A stretch of DNA of 64,000 bases from Bidens hawaiensis (lineage: Eukaryota; Streptophyta; Magnoliopsida; Asterales; Asteraceae). The notes beneath the pieces were generated by a model that was given only the letters and a program-made list of their open reading frames with translations, was not told the origin of the DNA and ran no database searches. The stretch is from the NCBI GenBank assembly GCA_021521415.1, contig JAIQDT010001114.1:124001-188000 (forward strand). Direction: 5' to 3'. Both the position numbers and the translations under genes were made by a program. Every line of letters begins with the position of its first letter. Positions within the stretch are counted from its first letter, which is position 1. Of the stretch, positions 21,128 to 34,750 are shown piece after piece.

Positions 21128-21917
21128 TTTGATACATAAAAAAACCTTTGTACATACACTGATACACCAATGTTATTCATGCTTTAATGCGCTGCATTTA
21201 AATATATATTTGTTCCTTTTTGGTGTTCATAAATTATGAATTTAAGCTAAGACGTAATGTGCAAAATGAAGCCAACGGAATATACCGCCATAACAAGCAA
21301 AGATGGTCTTTAACATGCAAAATATATGTTATCAACTCGGCCCGTCGCAGCGCGCGGGTACGATTACTTGTTTGGATAAATAAGAGGTAATGTCTCTTAA
21401 ATATTAAAGATTTTATGTTCGAGTTGTACGTAGGAAGTAAAATAAATTTTCTTTTTATAAAAAAAAAAAGAGAAAATGCTGATCGAGAGGGGGAGAGAGG
21501 CAAAGGGCCGCCCATGTTGGCATTGGTTTTGAGAATTCAAGATAGAAGATAATATATCATGATCAGATAAAGATAATATGTTTTGAGGTTTTGTGGTTTT
21601 GTTTGCCAAGAACGTGTTGGACCTCTATGCATAAATAACGACATTTGACAACACTTCTACTACGATAAGATCCATTGGGTCACACCATGAGCAATGACTA
21701 GATTATAACATACCAAGATAAATATCAGAAAGGAAAATATAAAATAACGGTTTTTACAAGTTTAAAAACATAATCTTTTCTAAAAATTTTGTTAATAAAT
21801 AATGGAAACTCCAACTAATTGTAATAAAGTGTTTCAAATATTCCATTAAACTCATTCAAATTATTTTCTACACCAATCTTATATATATATATATACATAT
21901 ATATCTTTTCTCATCAG
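21128..21917. other. AT-rich intergenic DNA
   Basis: No gene. CCCGTCGCAGCGCGCGGG at 21342-21359 is a hairpin-like GC block such as ends many plant transposons, but no CTAG follows, so no element is called. A short (AT)n lies at about 21880-21903. Confidence 0.3.
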
Positions 21918-24080
21918 TGTAGCATCCTAAATATTCGAATATTAAATAAAGAGAGTTGTGTTAAATTGTCGTGTGTTAAATAATTAATTAGTGTTAAATA
22001 AAGAAGAATGATGGACTTGGATAATTAAAAAGGATTAAAGGGTGATGGGCCTTAGGTCCATGGGCTTTAAGAGATATAAAACCCCTTAAACCATCCTAAA
22101 ACCCTAAATCCTTATTCTTTCCATCTTATTCTCTAAACACTCAAAACACACACACATCCTACACCACTATATACGGCCGAGAGGGAGAAGCGAGATCCGA
22201 GCCAAATGAAAGTCGATTCTTGATAGATACAAGACCTAAAGTTCATAACCAAGCTAAACTGTAACTTTAAAACACGTAAAAGTATGTCTTTTATCTTTAA
22301 AGTTTACGTTTTTATGAATGGATAGCCTTGAAACTTAGAACGAGGATAGTACGGGTATAAACGAAACGTAAAGTTGTAAACTTGATGCCAAAACGAACCT
22401 AATGAACCCTTAAATCTAGTTGGAATGTTTTAGCTTAAAAGATCGAACTTTATGATTCGTTCGGGTCAAGCTTAGGCCGCAATCGGACTAGGGAACGGTT
22501 GGGGCTAAGGCCGAACCATAATAAGCGAACCAGGGTCGAAAAACGCGTGCTTTGGATTGATGAAACGAACCCTGGCAGCAGCGGCTCGCTACAGCAAACT
22601 TGCTGTATAACTTCGCAGGCTGAATAAGTTCGCGTGCCGAATAACTTCGCTTGACGTATAAGTTCGCCCGCTAACTAACTTCGCTAAACAAGTTCGCTGT
22701 TATAAGTTCGTTTATAAGTTCGCTTAATAACTAAGTTCGCTGGCTATAACTTCGCTTGTTGTTAAGTTCGCCTATCAACAAGTTCGCCAGCTGACCAAGT
22801 TCGCTTGAAATAAGTTCGCCACTGACATGTTCGCTTAACGAATCCGACTTAATTCGTTATGAGGAATGAGTTAACGAATTAGAAAATAAATTAAAATCCT
22901 AATGGAAAATGTGTTATGACAGTTAATGAAAATAAAATTTTTCCAAGCTGACCTGGCAGCTTAACCCCAGCCAGGGGCTCTGTCCAAGAGCCCCTTGGAC
23001 CCCGCTAAGGGCTGCCGCCCCTAGAACCCCGCTGCCAGGGGCGCTGTCCCCGGACCCCCGTTTGTTGTGGGTTATAATTGAACTAGAAACACAATATAGA
23101 TAGCGATAGATGATTGATACGTGTAATTGTTATATAGTTAGCCGTGCACAGCTCAAGAAGGGAATAACAATTAACGGTGAACGTAACCATGTTCAGGTGA
23201 GTTTCTAGCCCCATTTCCTTGTTATGTTTTCGGGGCTGTGTGCAGACTCGATGTGAATGTTAATACACTTATCTTAAATGGTAAGTGTATGTCTTATTGA
23301 CGATTGTGATAGTTATGTATGTATGCTTGACAATACGTGAATGACCTTCGGGTATTGCACATATTGTTAAGGTAAGTATAGTGTAGTATGTATGATATGT
23401 GTATGTGAATAAGGGAGTATGTACGATTATGTTGTGTATGGTATTAATGGTATGGATATGATAATGAAAGGTAAGGTAAGGTTAAAAGGTTGCATACCCT
23501 AATAATATATGCGAAGGTTAGAGGGTTGCATACCCTAATAATATATGCGAAGGCTAAAGGGTTGCATACCCTAATAATATATGCGAAGGATAAAGGGTTG
23601 CATACCCTAATAATATATGTGAATGTTAAAGGGTTGCATACGCTAATAATATATGCGAAGGTTATAGGGCGTAATGCTCTATAAAACGTAAGGTAGTATT
23701 GTGAAGGTAAGTAAGTATATTATAAACGAAAGTATGAAAGTATGTAGTTATGAATGTATTGTATGTTATGTGATTAACTAGAACTCACTCAGCGTAGCTG
23801 ACTTTTAGTATGCACGCATGTGAGTAGAATGAGGCAGCTCGCTTGAGGGGACACGTGACATTGAATAAGAGGCTGGCATCGGAAGACTCAAGACGTTTAA
23901 GTTTAATGTTTTGTTATTTTGAAAGACGAGATGTTGTTTTAAGACAAGTTATGGTTTGATATGAAATGTTTTATGAAAGTTTTTATATTCCGCAAATGCT
24001 TTAGTTAACTCTGATATTTAAAACTGCGTTTATGAGTAAATCCAACACCAAATGTAGGGCACCGGTAACGGGGCCTTACA
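21918..24080 (+). mobile_element. Solo LTR, family B-LTR copy 1
   Basis: 2163 bp from TGTAGCATCC to GGGGCCTTACA, flanked by perfect ATCAG repeats (21913-21917 and 24081-24085). TATAAAA at 22075-22081. Many TAAGTTCGC words at 22615-22830, then a GC-rich block (22965-23070) of complementary words such as GGGGCTCTG and CAGAGCCCC, then a 36-bp minisatellite. No coding capacity, PBS or internal domain, so a solo LTR of a long-LTR retrotransposon; three more copies occur at 54416, 56995 and 59926. Confidence 0.75.
23480..23672 (+). repeat. 36-bp minisatellite in solo LTR copy 1
   Basis: Five tandem units built on GTTGCATACCCTAATAATAT followed by ATGCGAAGG. The same array, inverted, occurs in solo LTR copy 4 at about 60355-60545. 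Confidence 0.9.
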
Positions 24081-24390
24081 ATCAGCATCTTCAAACTTTT
24101 TTCATTAAATAAATTGGCATTCCTTGCATCAACCTCTTGCTTTGATCTAATAGCACATCTTCAAAAGTTAAGAGAATTCAGTAAGCCACCAATCACCATC
24201 AATTCAAATCATTTCTTTTTTCGCAATATAAGGGTATGTGTAGTGGGCTACAATTCTAGACGAAAAGGGGCGCGAACACCGCTCCCTTGGGCTACAAAAG
24301 GGGCGACATGTGTGGGGGCGGGGGTGGCCGGGTGGACGACAAATTCTTGTCCAGGGTTGTGTTTTGGGATTTATTATTATAATAAGTTGT

Positions 24391-24393
<3 letters not shown>

Positions 24394-24439
<46 letters not shown>
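24394..24439. repeat. (TA)n microsatellite
   Basis: About 23 TA units directly before the small inverted-repeat element; a second (TA)n of about 11 units follows that element at 24697-24718. Confidence 0.95.
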
Positions 24440-24441
<2 letters not shown>

Positions 24442-24698
24442 AAGGGTTCAAATAAAAATAAAGAGTTTCCTAAGAATGATAAGAACCAATAGATTTTTGA
24501 CATGTGGCACTATAACTTATGGTGAAAGAACAATTCTAGGAAACTATGTCGGTTATAGAGGTGAAAGAGTAATTCTAGGAAACTATGACGGTTTTTGGTA
24601 ATTTTAAATCTCAACCATTGACTAACTTGATCTAATGGCTAAGATTTATTCTTACTCTTCCTAGAAAACTATCTCTTTTTAATTTAACCTACCCCTAT
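24436..24698. mobile_element. MITE with TA-rich flanks
   Basis: About 263 bp. The left edge TATAGAAAAGGGTTCAAATA and the right edge, read in reverse complement, TATAGGGGTAGGTTAAATTA, form an imperfect terminal inverted repeat of about 30 bp. Both sides abut (TA)n, so a TA target is likely. Two internal copies of AATTCTAGGAAACTATG lie 35-40 bp apart. No ORF. Superfamily not settled. Confidence 0.55.
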
Positions 24699-24722
24699 AT
24701 ATATATATATATATATACAGGG

Positions 24723-27700
24723 AAGGCTTCTTTAAGAACTCCAAATTTTTTAAGAACTCTAAGAACTAATCTCAACCACTCATTATTTTTTAACCTTAAA
24801 ACTAAAATTTAAAAGAGAATGACATATTGGTAAACTCCAACTATTTCTCTCTCCAATAACTAATTAACTCTCTCTTTCTCTTTTCTCTATTTTGTTTTCA
24901 CGTTAACCGATTGATGATATCATATTTTTACACATATATATTGAGATGTTGTACATGCAAGTAAATATACCATTTACATTTATGTAACTTTTTTTTAACT
25001 AATTATCAATTTGTTCAAGATGAAAACACATTACAGAAAAATTAAAATATGTAAATTTTCATATTAATCGTCCACTTTCAAAACAATCATGTCATCCAAT
25101 TTACATATATGCATAAAAAAAGTAGATATAAGAAACAACCGTTTATATTTATTCAGACATTATTCAATTCGTCATTTACACATATGTGTATAGATGTTTG
25201 TGCATGTGTAGGTAACAAAAACATAGATGTTTACATATGTGCATCTTTAAAACTATTTAAAAATTAATTACTATGCGTTCACGTACAAGTCCATCACTTT
25301 TAGATAAAAAAGTATTTTCTTTTAACTCAAGTAAATGTATATATGTAATCCATCAATTTTTATGTTTGTTTAATGCACATGTATGTAATCGATTACGTAA
25401 CCCAACTATTTACATATATGTAAATTTAGACACCAGTAAATTATATATGTGATATATATCCCATTTTATATTACCAAGAAAACAACAATATTAACATCAC
25501 CTATCAAGAAATCGAATGATATTAACTAGTATGATCCACCAACAATATTAACATAGATGATATAATACAAAACATGTGACCTAATTATCCAAATTAATTA
25601 CCTTAAGATATGTGAAGACCTAAATAATCTTAACATTACTTGTAATCTGAACCATACACATAATTTAAATTATATCCTATGGCCTCAACAATCTTAGTTA
25701 CGTAGATGGTTAGAGTGAAAGAAAATCAAATTTAAAAGAGTTAGTTAATTTAAGTAAAGAAAGAGATAGTAATTATAGGAAACATCAAGAAAGAGAATAA
25801 AAGTAATCACTATAATACCCTTTTCTTACTTAAGTATTGTCCATAATCTTTTATTTAATTGCACAAATGCCACTATTCTTTTAAACCATTGATTAAATTA
25901 TCTATAGTCAAGATGGGTTCTCAAAGTATATTAAAGTTCTCAAATGATACTGAGTCTTCCTTTAAGAACTCCAAATTGTTTAAGAACTCTAAGAACTAAA
26001 AATCAACCACTCATTATTTTTTAACTTTAAAACTAAAATTTAAATGAGAAGGACATATTGGTAAACTCCAATTGTTTCTCTCTCCGATAACTAATTAACT
26101 CTCTCTTTCTCTATTTTGTTTTCACGTTAACCGATTGATGATATCATATTTTTACACATGTATATTGAGATGTTGTACATGCAAGTAAATATACCATTTA
26201 CATTTATGTAACTTTTTTTTAACTAATTATCAATTTGTTCAAGATGAAAACACATTACAGAAAAATTAAAATATGTAAATTTTCATACTAATCGTTCACT
26301 TTCAAAACAATCATGTCATCCAATTTACATATATGCATAAAAAAGTATATATAAGAAACAACCGTTTATATTTATTCAGACATTATTCAATTCGACATTT
26401 ACACATATGTGCATGGATGTTTGTGCATGTGTAGGTAACAAAAACATAGATGTTTACATATGTGCACTTTAAAACTATTTAAAAATTAATTACTATGCAT
26501 TTACGTACAAGTCCATCACTTTTAGATAAAAAAAGTATTTTCTTTTAACTCAAGTAAATGTATATACGTAATTCATGAATTTATATGTTTTTTTAACGCA
26601 CATGTATGTAATCGATTACGTAACCCAACTGTTTACATATATGTAAATTTCAACACCTGTAAATTATATGTGTGATTTATATATATCCCCTTTTATATTA
26701 CCAAGAAAACTACAATATTAACATTATCTATCAAGAAACCAAATGAAATTAACTAGTATGAACCGCCAACAATATTAACATAGATGATATAATACAAAAC
26801 TGGTGACCTAATTATCCAAATTAATTACTTTCAAATACGTGAAGACGGAAATAATATTAACATTACTTGAAATCTGAACCATACACACAATTTAAATTAT
26901 ATCCTAGGGCTTCAATAATCTTAGTTGCGTAGATGGTTAGAGTGAAAGAAAATTAAATTTAAAAGTGTTAGTTAATTTAAGTAAAGAAAGAGAGAGTAAT
27001 TATAGAAAACATCAAGAAAGAGAATAAAAGTAATCACTATAATACCGTTTTCTTACTTAATTATAGTTCATAATCTTTAATTTAATTGCACAAATGCCAC
27101 TATTCATTTAAACCATTGATTAAATTATCTATAGTTTAGATGAGTTCTCAAAGTTCTCAAAGTATATTAGAGTTATCAAATTATACTAAGGCTTCCTTTA
27201 AGAACTTCAAATTTTTTAAAAACTCTAAGAAATAATCTCAACCACTTATTATTTTTTAACCTTAAAACTAAAATTTAAATGAGAATGACATATTGGTAAA
27301 CTCCAATTATTTCTCTCTCCAATAACTAATTAACTCTCTTTTTCTCTTTCTCGTTCCTCTATTTTGTTTTCACGTTAACCGATTGATGATATCATATTTT
27401 TACACATATATATTGAGATGTTGTACATGCAAGTAAATATACCATTTACATTTATGTAACTTGTTTTTTAACTAATTATCAATTTGTTCAAGATGAAAAC
27501 ACATTACCGAAAAATTAAAATATGTAAATTTTCATACTAATCGTCCACTTTCAAAACAATCATGTCATCCAATTTACATATATGCATAAAAAAGTGGATC
27601 TAAGAAACAACCGTTTATATTTATTCAGACATTATTCAATTCGACATTTACACATATGTGCATGGATGTTTATGCATGTGTAGGTAACAAAAACATAGAT

Positions 27701-29782
27701 GTTTACATATGTGCACTTTAAAACTATTTTAAAATTAATTACTATGCATTCACGTACAAGTCCATCACTTTTAGATAAAAAAGTATTTTCTTTTAACTCA
27801 AGTAAATGTATATATGTAATCCATCAATTTATATGTTTGTTTAATGCACATGTATGTAATTGATTACGTAACCCAACTGTTTACATATATGTAAATTTCA
27901 ACACCTGTAAATTATATGTGTGATATATATATCCCCTTTTATATTACCAAGAAAACAACAATATTAACATCATCTATCAAGAAATCGAATGAAATTAACT
28001 AGTATGAACCACCAACAATATTAACATAGATGATATAATACAAAACAAGTGAGCTAATTATCCAAATTAATTACCTTCAAATATGTAAAGACCGAAATAA
28101 TATTAACATTACTTGAAATCTGAACCATACACATAATTTAAATTATATCTTATGACCTGAACAATCTTAGTTACGTAGATGGTTAGAGTGAAAGAAAATC
28201 AAATTCAAAAGAGTTAGTTAATTTAAGTCAAGAAAGAGAGAGTAATTAAAGGAAACATCAAGAAAAAGAATAAAGGTAATCACTATAATACCCATTTCTT
28301 ACTTAATTATTGTCATAATCTTTTATATAATTGCACAAATATCACTATTATTTTAAACAATTGATTAAATTATCTATAGTTTAGATGAGTTCTCAACTTT
28401 CTCAAATGATACTAAGGCTTCTTTTAAGAATTTCAAATTTTTTAAGAAATCTATGAAATAATCTCAACCACTCATTATTTTTTAACTTTAAAACTAAAAT
28501 TTAAATAAGAATGATGTATTGGTAAACTCCAATTATTTCTCTCTCCAATAACTAATTAACTCTCTCTTTCTCTTTTATTTTGTTTTCACGTTAACCGATT
28601 GATGATATCATATTTTTACACATATATATTGAGATGTTGTACATGCAAGTAAATATACCATTTACATTTATGTAACTTTTTTTTAACTAATTATCAGTTT
28701 GTTCAAGATGAAAACACATTACAGAAAAATTAAAATATGTAAATTTTCATATTAATCGTCCACTTTCAAAACAATCATGTCATCCAATTTACATATATGC
28801 ATAAAAAAAGTAGATATAAGAAACAACCGTTTATATTTATTCAGACATTATTCAATTCGACATTTACACATATGTGCATAGATGTTTGTGCATGTGTAGG
28901 TAACAAAAACATAGATGTTTACATATGTGCATCTTTAAAACTATTTAAAAATTAATTACTATGCGTTCACGTACAAGTCCATCACTTTTAGATAAAAAAG
29001 TATTTTCTTTTAACTCAAGTAAATGTATATATGTAATCCATCAATTTATATGTTTGTTTAATGCACATGTATGTAATTGATTACGTAACCCAACTGTTTA
29101 CATATATGTAAATTTCAACACCTGTAAATTATATGTGTGATATATATATCCCCTTTTATATTACCAAGAAAACAACAATATTAACATCATCTATCAAGAA
29201 ATCGAATGAAATTAACTAGTATGAACCACCAACAATATTAACATAGATGATATAATACAAAACATGTGACCTAATTATCCAAATTAATTACCTTAAGATA
29301 TGTGAAGACCTAAATAATCTTAACATTACTTGAAATCTGAACCATACACATAATTTAAATTATATCCTATGGCCTCAACAATCTTAGTTACGTAGATGGT
29401 TAGAGTGAAAGAAAATCAAATTTAAAAGAGTTAGTTAATTTAAGTAAAGAAAGAGATAGTAATTATAGGAAACATCAAGAAAGAGAATAAAAGTAATCAC
29501 TATAATACCCTTTTCTTACTTAAGTATTGTCCATAATCTTTTATTTAATTGCAAAAATGCCACTATTCTTTTAAACCATTGATTAAATTATCTATAGTCT
29601 AGATGGGTTCTCAAAGTATATTAAAGTTCTCAAATGATACTGAGTCTTCCTTTAAGAACTCCAAATTGTTTAAGAACTCTAAGAACTAAAAGTCAACCAC
29701 TCATTATTTTTTAACTTTAAAACTAAAATTTAAATGAGAAGGACATATTGGTAAACTCTAATTGTTTTTCTCTCCGATAACT
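24723..29782 (+). repeat. Satellite array, left block (four units and the start of a fifth)
   Basis: Head-to-tail units start at 24723, 25952, 27188, 28414 and 29642 (spacings 1229, 1236, 1226, 1228). Each starts near GGCTTCTTTAAGAACTCC, and holds TTAACCGATTGATGATATCA, the palindrome TTTACATATATGTAAA and GTAGATGGTTAGAGTGAAAG. Units differ by scattered substitutions and small indels. The fifth unit is cut at 29782 by a retrotransposon and resumes at 40734. No ORF of consequence in any frame. Confidence 0.95.
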
Positions 29783-32648
29783 TGTCACACCCTCAAAATC
29801 CACTAACGGAGTTTTACCGTCAGAGGGTGTGAACTGGCAGGATCGGAATCATTAGTTATAACCAAACCAAAGAAAAACGTTTAAATGAAAGTAAGTGCGG
29901 AAGCGTAAAACCTTAATTCAAAAGTTGCGTCACGCAGGACGACTTAAAACCAAATGTAACTGTTAAAATTAAGTTTGCAGAATAAAAGTGTTTTCATTAA
30001 TGCATGCTCCTAAACCGCGCGCCCGCCTCGGCTACCTGAGAATAACATACTAAAAGTGTCAACACAAGGTTGGTGAGTTCACAAGTAAAATAAGATAAAT
30101 CGTTTAGCGTTTTGCGTAACCTCGTTACGACGTTTAAATGTTGCGTAACCCCGTTACGACGTTTGAGTGTGTTACCACGTTACAGCGTTTGAGTGTGTAA
30201 CTACGTTACAGCGTTTAAGTGTGTAACCACGTTACAGCGTTTAAGTGTGTAACCACGTTACAGCGTTTGAGTGTGTAACTACGTTACAGCGTTTAAGTGT
30301 GTAACCACGTTACAGCGTTTAAGTGTGTAACCACGTTACAGCGTTTAAGTGTTTTGCATTACCAGATAGTGTTATGTCAAATTATATATCGATAGGTAGC
30401 TAATCTATACAACAAGTATCGCTAAGTGGTTCGCGACCGAAGCTGACTGTTTATCAAGTGCCCGTCACCAGGTCCTCCAGACCATGGTAAGTGTTAGCCA
30501 AAATTTACACCCACTCAACCTCCAGTTGAGCTTAGCGTCGGGTGGGGTTTGTCAAACCCAGTAGTACTACCCAAAAGTGACTCGCTATTCCAAATATTAA
30601 CCGGTCCGATGTGTGGGACTTCAAATGTTACGTATGCCGCTTAGCCTTTACAAGTGATATATAATTTATAACAAAATCTTTCATATGCGTTTATCTCAGA
30701 AAATATGTTTATCGGAGTATGTTATCTCCCCCAAGTGAAAAACGTTTGAAAACAGTTTAAGAGTGGGGTAAGTGAACTCACTGTTTGCGAAGAATATCCG
30801 ATCTAGATCACCGAGTGATGCGCGTCGTAGAAAACTCTCTAGCGTTCTAAAATAACAAAGAGATTTTCTAAGTATCGGAATGTTTAACGAGTCTCTAGAC
30901 TCGGCACATAATACCTATGCACGTAACATGTTTCGTGTTTCGTTTGTGAATCGTGTGTGACTTAAACAAGTAAAATTGTGATACGATACATGAGTGAGCA
31001 ATTACTTTCGTGTCACGTATTAATAACATACTTATTAGCAATTATTCCCGTAGGGGCATTTTGGTCAACAAACAAAGACTAACTAACCATTATTCCCCAT
31101 AAGGGCAATTTGGTCAATTCATGGCAATCAACTAGCAACTATTCCCCGCAAGGGTATTTTGGTCAAAATACAACAATTATATAAAAACTATCATATTTCA
31201 TGCATTCCTATACAACTCAGCAGCTAGTTTCGTTATGACAGAATTTCTACTTGAAAGATTGCACTAGTTTACCGATTATAACGTCTCAATTAATTTACCA
31301 AAAATTACCACAGGAGCATACATATCTTAGGTTTCCAGAACATCTTTTATCTTATTTTTATTCCATATAGATTGTTCATAATGATCAAAACATTACAGCT
31401 AACTTATATCAGTCAGATTCATGCACATCAGAATGTTATTTGCAATTCCCGTTAAACGAAAAATCCAATAAATGCAAGACCACTTGGGTTTCGTTCCTAA
31501 CTCAGTGAGTCAACCTCCAGAAGTGGAACCAACCCAATTGGTCTCGTAGTTCATGAGATATAACATTTACAACATAACCTAACAGCAGGTCTAACAGCTC
31601 AGCTTTGCATCACGTTTTTGTAAAATCATAAAAGTATACTTCCACTTATCCAAAAATTACGAATTTATACTTCATAGAAACTAGACTCAACCTAGTTTAC
31701 TGCAGTACCCACAATCTCAATCAATTTTCACGTTTACACTTCGTTACAGTCAGTTAAACATCGTATATACGTTCTGTCCAGAATCTGTTCACATCAAAAC
31801 TCATCATAATAACAATCTATGAACTATCATGCATCCATATAACCCTCTAGACACTATAACTACTATCCATGCATATCAATCACACCATACATACAAGATT
31901 AGGGTTTGTGTTTTAATTCAAATCAAGAACAACAATCAATCATGTATCAATATCAATCTAGTTATCAATCATCATCAATTAAATCAAGAATCACATGAAT
32001 ATCATAATACCAAGAAATCAGCCATAAAGGTTTACAATTAACCCAATAAAACTAACAATTAAACATAGAGGATACATAGAATAGTTGTGTATACCTTCCT
32101 AGCACCTTAATCTTCAATCAAACTTGAAAGATCTTGATTGTGTGTGTGTGTATATTAATCGATCTCAAGGAAATAAAGGGAGGGGATGGCTGCCGATTTT
32201 TGTAGGGGAATAGGTAGGAGGTTAGGGTTTAGGTTTACCATGTATTTATAAAGGAATATGTTACACTTTGGCCCCTCAACTCCTAAGTATTACTTTTTCT
32301 AGAACATTCTATCATAACTTGCACATTAAGTTAACATTAAGTATTACTTTTTCTAGAACATTCTATCATAACTTGCACATTAAATTAACATGACAATAAT
32401 ATTATCACATAACACATAATCCTAACACATAATTATCACATAATTAGTGTTTTAGTGTTTTTCGTTTATTCATCAATCGTTTGCGTTTCGGTGCAAATCC
32501 CGAAAGACTACTACACATGTAGTAAGTGTTAAGCGTCATTCAAACCCTAGTTTAAATGTAATGAGGTTTGCGTTTAGATTCAATAATCTAAAGTTTGAAT
32601 TGACGGAGTTGCGTTAACGGAGTTAACCTGAAATTGACGATTGTCACA
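29783..32648 (-). repeat. 3' LTR of the Tekay-like element
   Basis: 2866 bp, identical to the other LTR apart from a 26-bp repeat unit and very few bases. Minus-strand TATA box TATAAATA at 32243-32250. Also holds a 54-bp tandem duplication (about 32287-32394) starting AGTATTACTTTTTCTAGAAC. Its small ORF at 31829-32041 also exists in the other LTR and is not a gene. Confidence 0.95.
30170..30352. repeat. 26-bp minisatellite in the 3' LTR (seven units)
   Basis: Units read TAACCACGTTACAGCGTTTA plus AGTGTG, with C/T and A/G variants. The other LTR has six units at 38281-38437; this difference equals the 26-bp length difference between the LTRs. Confidence 0.92.
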
Positions 32649-32780
32649 TCATTCTCATGTTAAAGAATTTTCGTCCCGAAAATTTGAGTCAGGTCGTGAT
32701 GAGTGTCTGAAAAAGTAAGAAAAATTTTCAGTTTGTCATATCATCCCCTAGTAGAAAGAAATTTCGTCCCGAAATTTAAT

Positions 32781-33075
32781 TCATACCTCCGGTGATTTCT
32801 GACGGTTTGCCGGGTTTCGCGGTTTTCTATGTTTGGTCAGCCCTTCAAAAAGGTGAGGATACTTTTTCATCATTTGATTCTCGCGTTCCCACGTGAACTC
32901 CGGTCCACGTCTCGAGTTCCAATGAACTTTAACAATTGGAATTTTGCTGTGCTTGAGCGTTTTGGTTTCCCAATCCAAAACCTCAACTGGTTCTTCAACG
33001 AAGCGTAACTGTTCATCAACTTGTAGTTCCTCCAAAGGGACTACTTGAGTTTCATCGGATAGGCATGTGAAAAAC
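32781..33075 (-). pseudogene. Chromodomain part of the Tekay-like pol
   Basis: Encodes [20 protein letters not shown], then VEEPVEVLDWETKTL, IPIVKVHWNSRRGPEFTWER and a short tail. This is the end of integrase followed by the C-terminal chromodomain typical of Tekay/Del chromoviruses; chromodomains bind histone marks and steer integration toward heterochromatin. It lies out of frame with the integrase ORF: the linking residues are missing, so a deletion of roughly 10 bases near 33065-33075 breaks the frame. Confidence 0.9.
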
Positions 33076-34710
33076 ATTGTGTACACTACTGAGTTCTGCT
33101 GGTAAGTCCAGTCGGTACGCCACTGGACCAACGCGTTCCGTTATCCGATAAGGACCAACATATCGTGGGTTGAGTTTGTTTCGCTTACCAAAGCGAACCA
33201 CACCTTTCCAGGGTGAGACTTTGAGTAACACTCGATCGTTTACTTGAAATTCGAGAGGTTTTCGGCGCTTGTCGGCGTAACTCTTTTGGCGATCTCGTGC
33301 TGCTGCCATGCGATTTCGGATTTGAACAATCTTTTCCGAGGTTTCGAGTACCAGTTCCGGACCAGTGATTTGGCTATCACCCACCTCTGCCCAGCAGAGT
33401 GGTGATCGACACTTCCGTCCGTACAGCGCTTCAAACGGCGCTACCTTAATACTTGCGTGGTAGCTGTTATTATACGAAAACTCTACCAAGGGTAAGTGGG
33501 GTTCCCAACTTTTTCCGAAATCTAAGACGCATGCACGCAACATATCCTCCAGGGTCTGAATAGTCCGTTCACTTTGCCCATCCGTCTGAGGATGGTATGC
33601 GGTACTCATATCGAGACGTGTGCCCAGTGCGCTTTGCAGCGACTTCCAAAAGTGTGAGGTAAAACGAGAATCTCGATCGGAAATGATCGAGACAGGCACT
33701 CCGTGTCTCGACACTACTTCCTTCATGTAGACACGAGTCAGTCTTTCCATTTTGTCTGTTTCCTTAATCGCTAGGAAGTGCGCCGATTTAGTCAACCGGT
33801 CAACGATCACCCAGATGGTATCGCATCCCGTCGGTGTTTTAGGCAAACCCGTAATAAAGTCCATTGAGATGTGTTCCCATTTCCACATTGGGAGTTCCGG
33901 TTGTTGCAGTAGACCAGATGGTTTCTGGTATTCTATCTTGACTCTGGCACAAGTCAAGCATTTGCTCACGTAGGTGGCAATGTCGGCTTTCATGTTCGGC
34001 CACCAGTAAAGTTCCTTTAAATCATGATACATTTTATCTGAGCTAGGGTGGATAGAATATCGGGACTTGTGAGCTTCGTCCATCACTAGAGTTCTCAATT
34101 CTCCGTATCGTGGAACCCAAATCCGGTTCTCAAAATATCGGACCCCGTCCGATCTGGTTTCAAGTTGCTTGCTCATGCCCCGCATGAGTTCCGATGGAAG
34201 ATTATCATCTTTCAACGCTTCCAGTTGCGCATCGCGAATCTGTTCGGGTAAGCTGGCATGAATCGTAAGTTGCAATGCTCTCACCCGTCTGGGTTTATCT
34301 GTTTCTTTTCTGCTGAGGGCGTCGGCCACCACATTGGCCTTGCCAGGGTGGTACTTGATGGCACAATCGTAATCTTTAAGCAGCTCGACCCAACGACGCT
34401 GTCGCATGTTCAGCTCCTTCTGATCGTAGATATGTTGGAGACTCTTGTGGTCGGTGTAAATGGTAAACTTGGTACCGTACAAGTAATGCCTCCATATCTT
34501 AAGAGCAAACACTACAGCTCCGAGTTCCAAATCATGGGTCGTGTAGTTCTTCTCGTGAACCCGTAGTTGTCTAGAGGCGTAGGCTATAACCTTCTCGAGT
34601 TGCATCAGCACACAACCGAGACCTTGTATAGATGCGTCACAGTGTACCTCAAAGTTTTCCGTTCCCTCGGGGAGAGCTAAAATAGGGGCGCTACAAAGCT
34701 TGGTTTTCAA
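33052..34710 (-). pseudogene. Tekay-like RNase H and integrase
   Basis: Residues counted from 34710: RNase H (about 20-140) with [13 protein letters not shown] and [10 protein letters not shown] and ending DALSRK; integrase zinc domain ([14 protein letters not shown] ... CLTCARVK); catalytic core with D284 (MDFITGLP), D345 (ISDRDSRF) and E381 (GQSERTIQ); C-terminal domain to SSVHNVFH, where the frame meets TGA. One copy of each domain, no second RNase H, which separates it from the Tat element. The frame is open upstream of 34710 as far as the shift near 34760. Confidence 0.93.
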
Positions 34711-34750
34711 CAGTTGAAAAGCGGATTCTTGCGCGTCACCCCAGTTGTAC

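Noticed and set aside
21342..21359. Second Helitron 3' end
   Set aside because: A GC hairpin is present but no CTAG follows within the usual distance and no 5' end was found.
23480..23672. Regular 36-bp direct repeats resembling a CRISPR array
   Set aside because: The units are contiguous with no unique spacers, lie in a plant LTR, and recur inverted in another copy; it is a minisatellite.
24114..24503. ORFs on both strands ending in repeated Ile-Tyr
   Set aside because: They are translations of the (TA)n microsatellite and flanking AT-rich DNA.
31829..32041. 70-residue ORF, also at 39914-40126
   Set aside because: It is one LTR sequence seen twice in the same element, with no domain and on the strand opposite to the element's genes.
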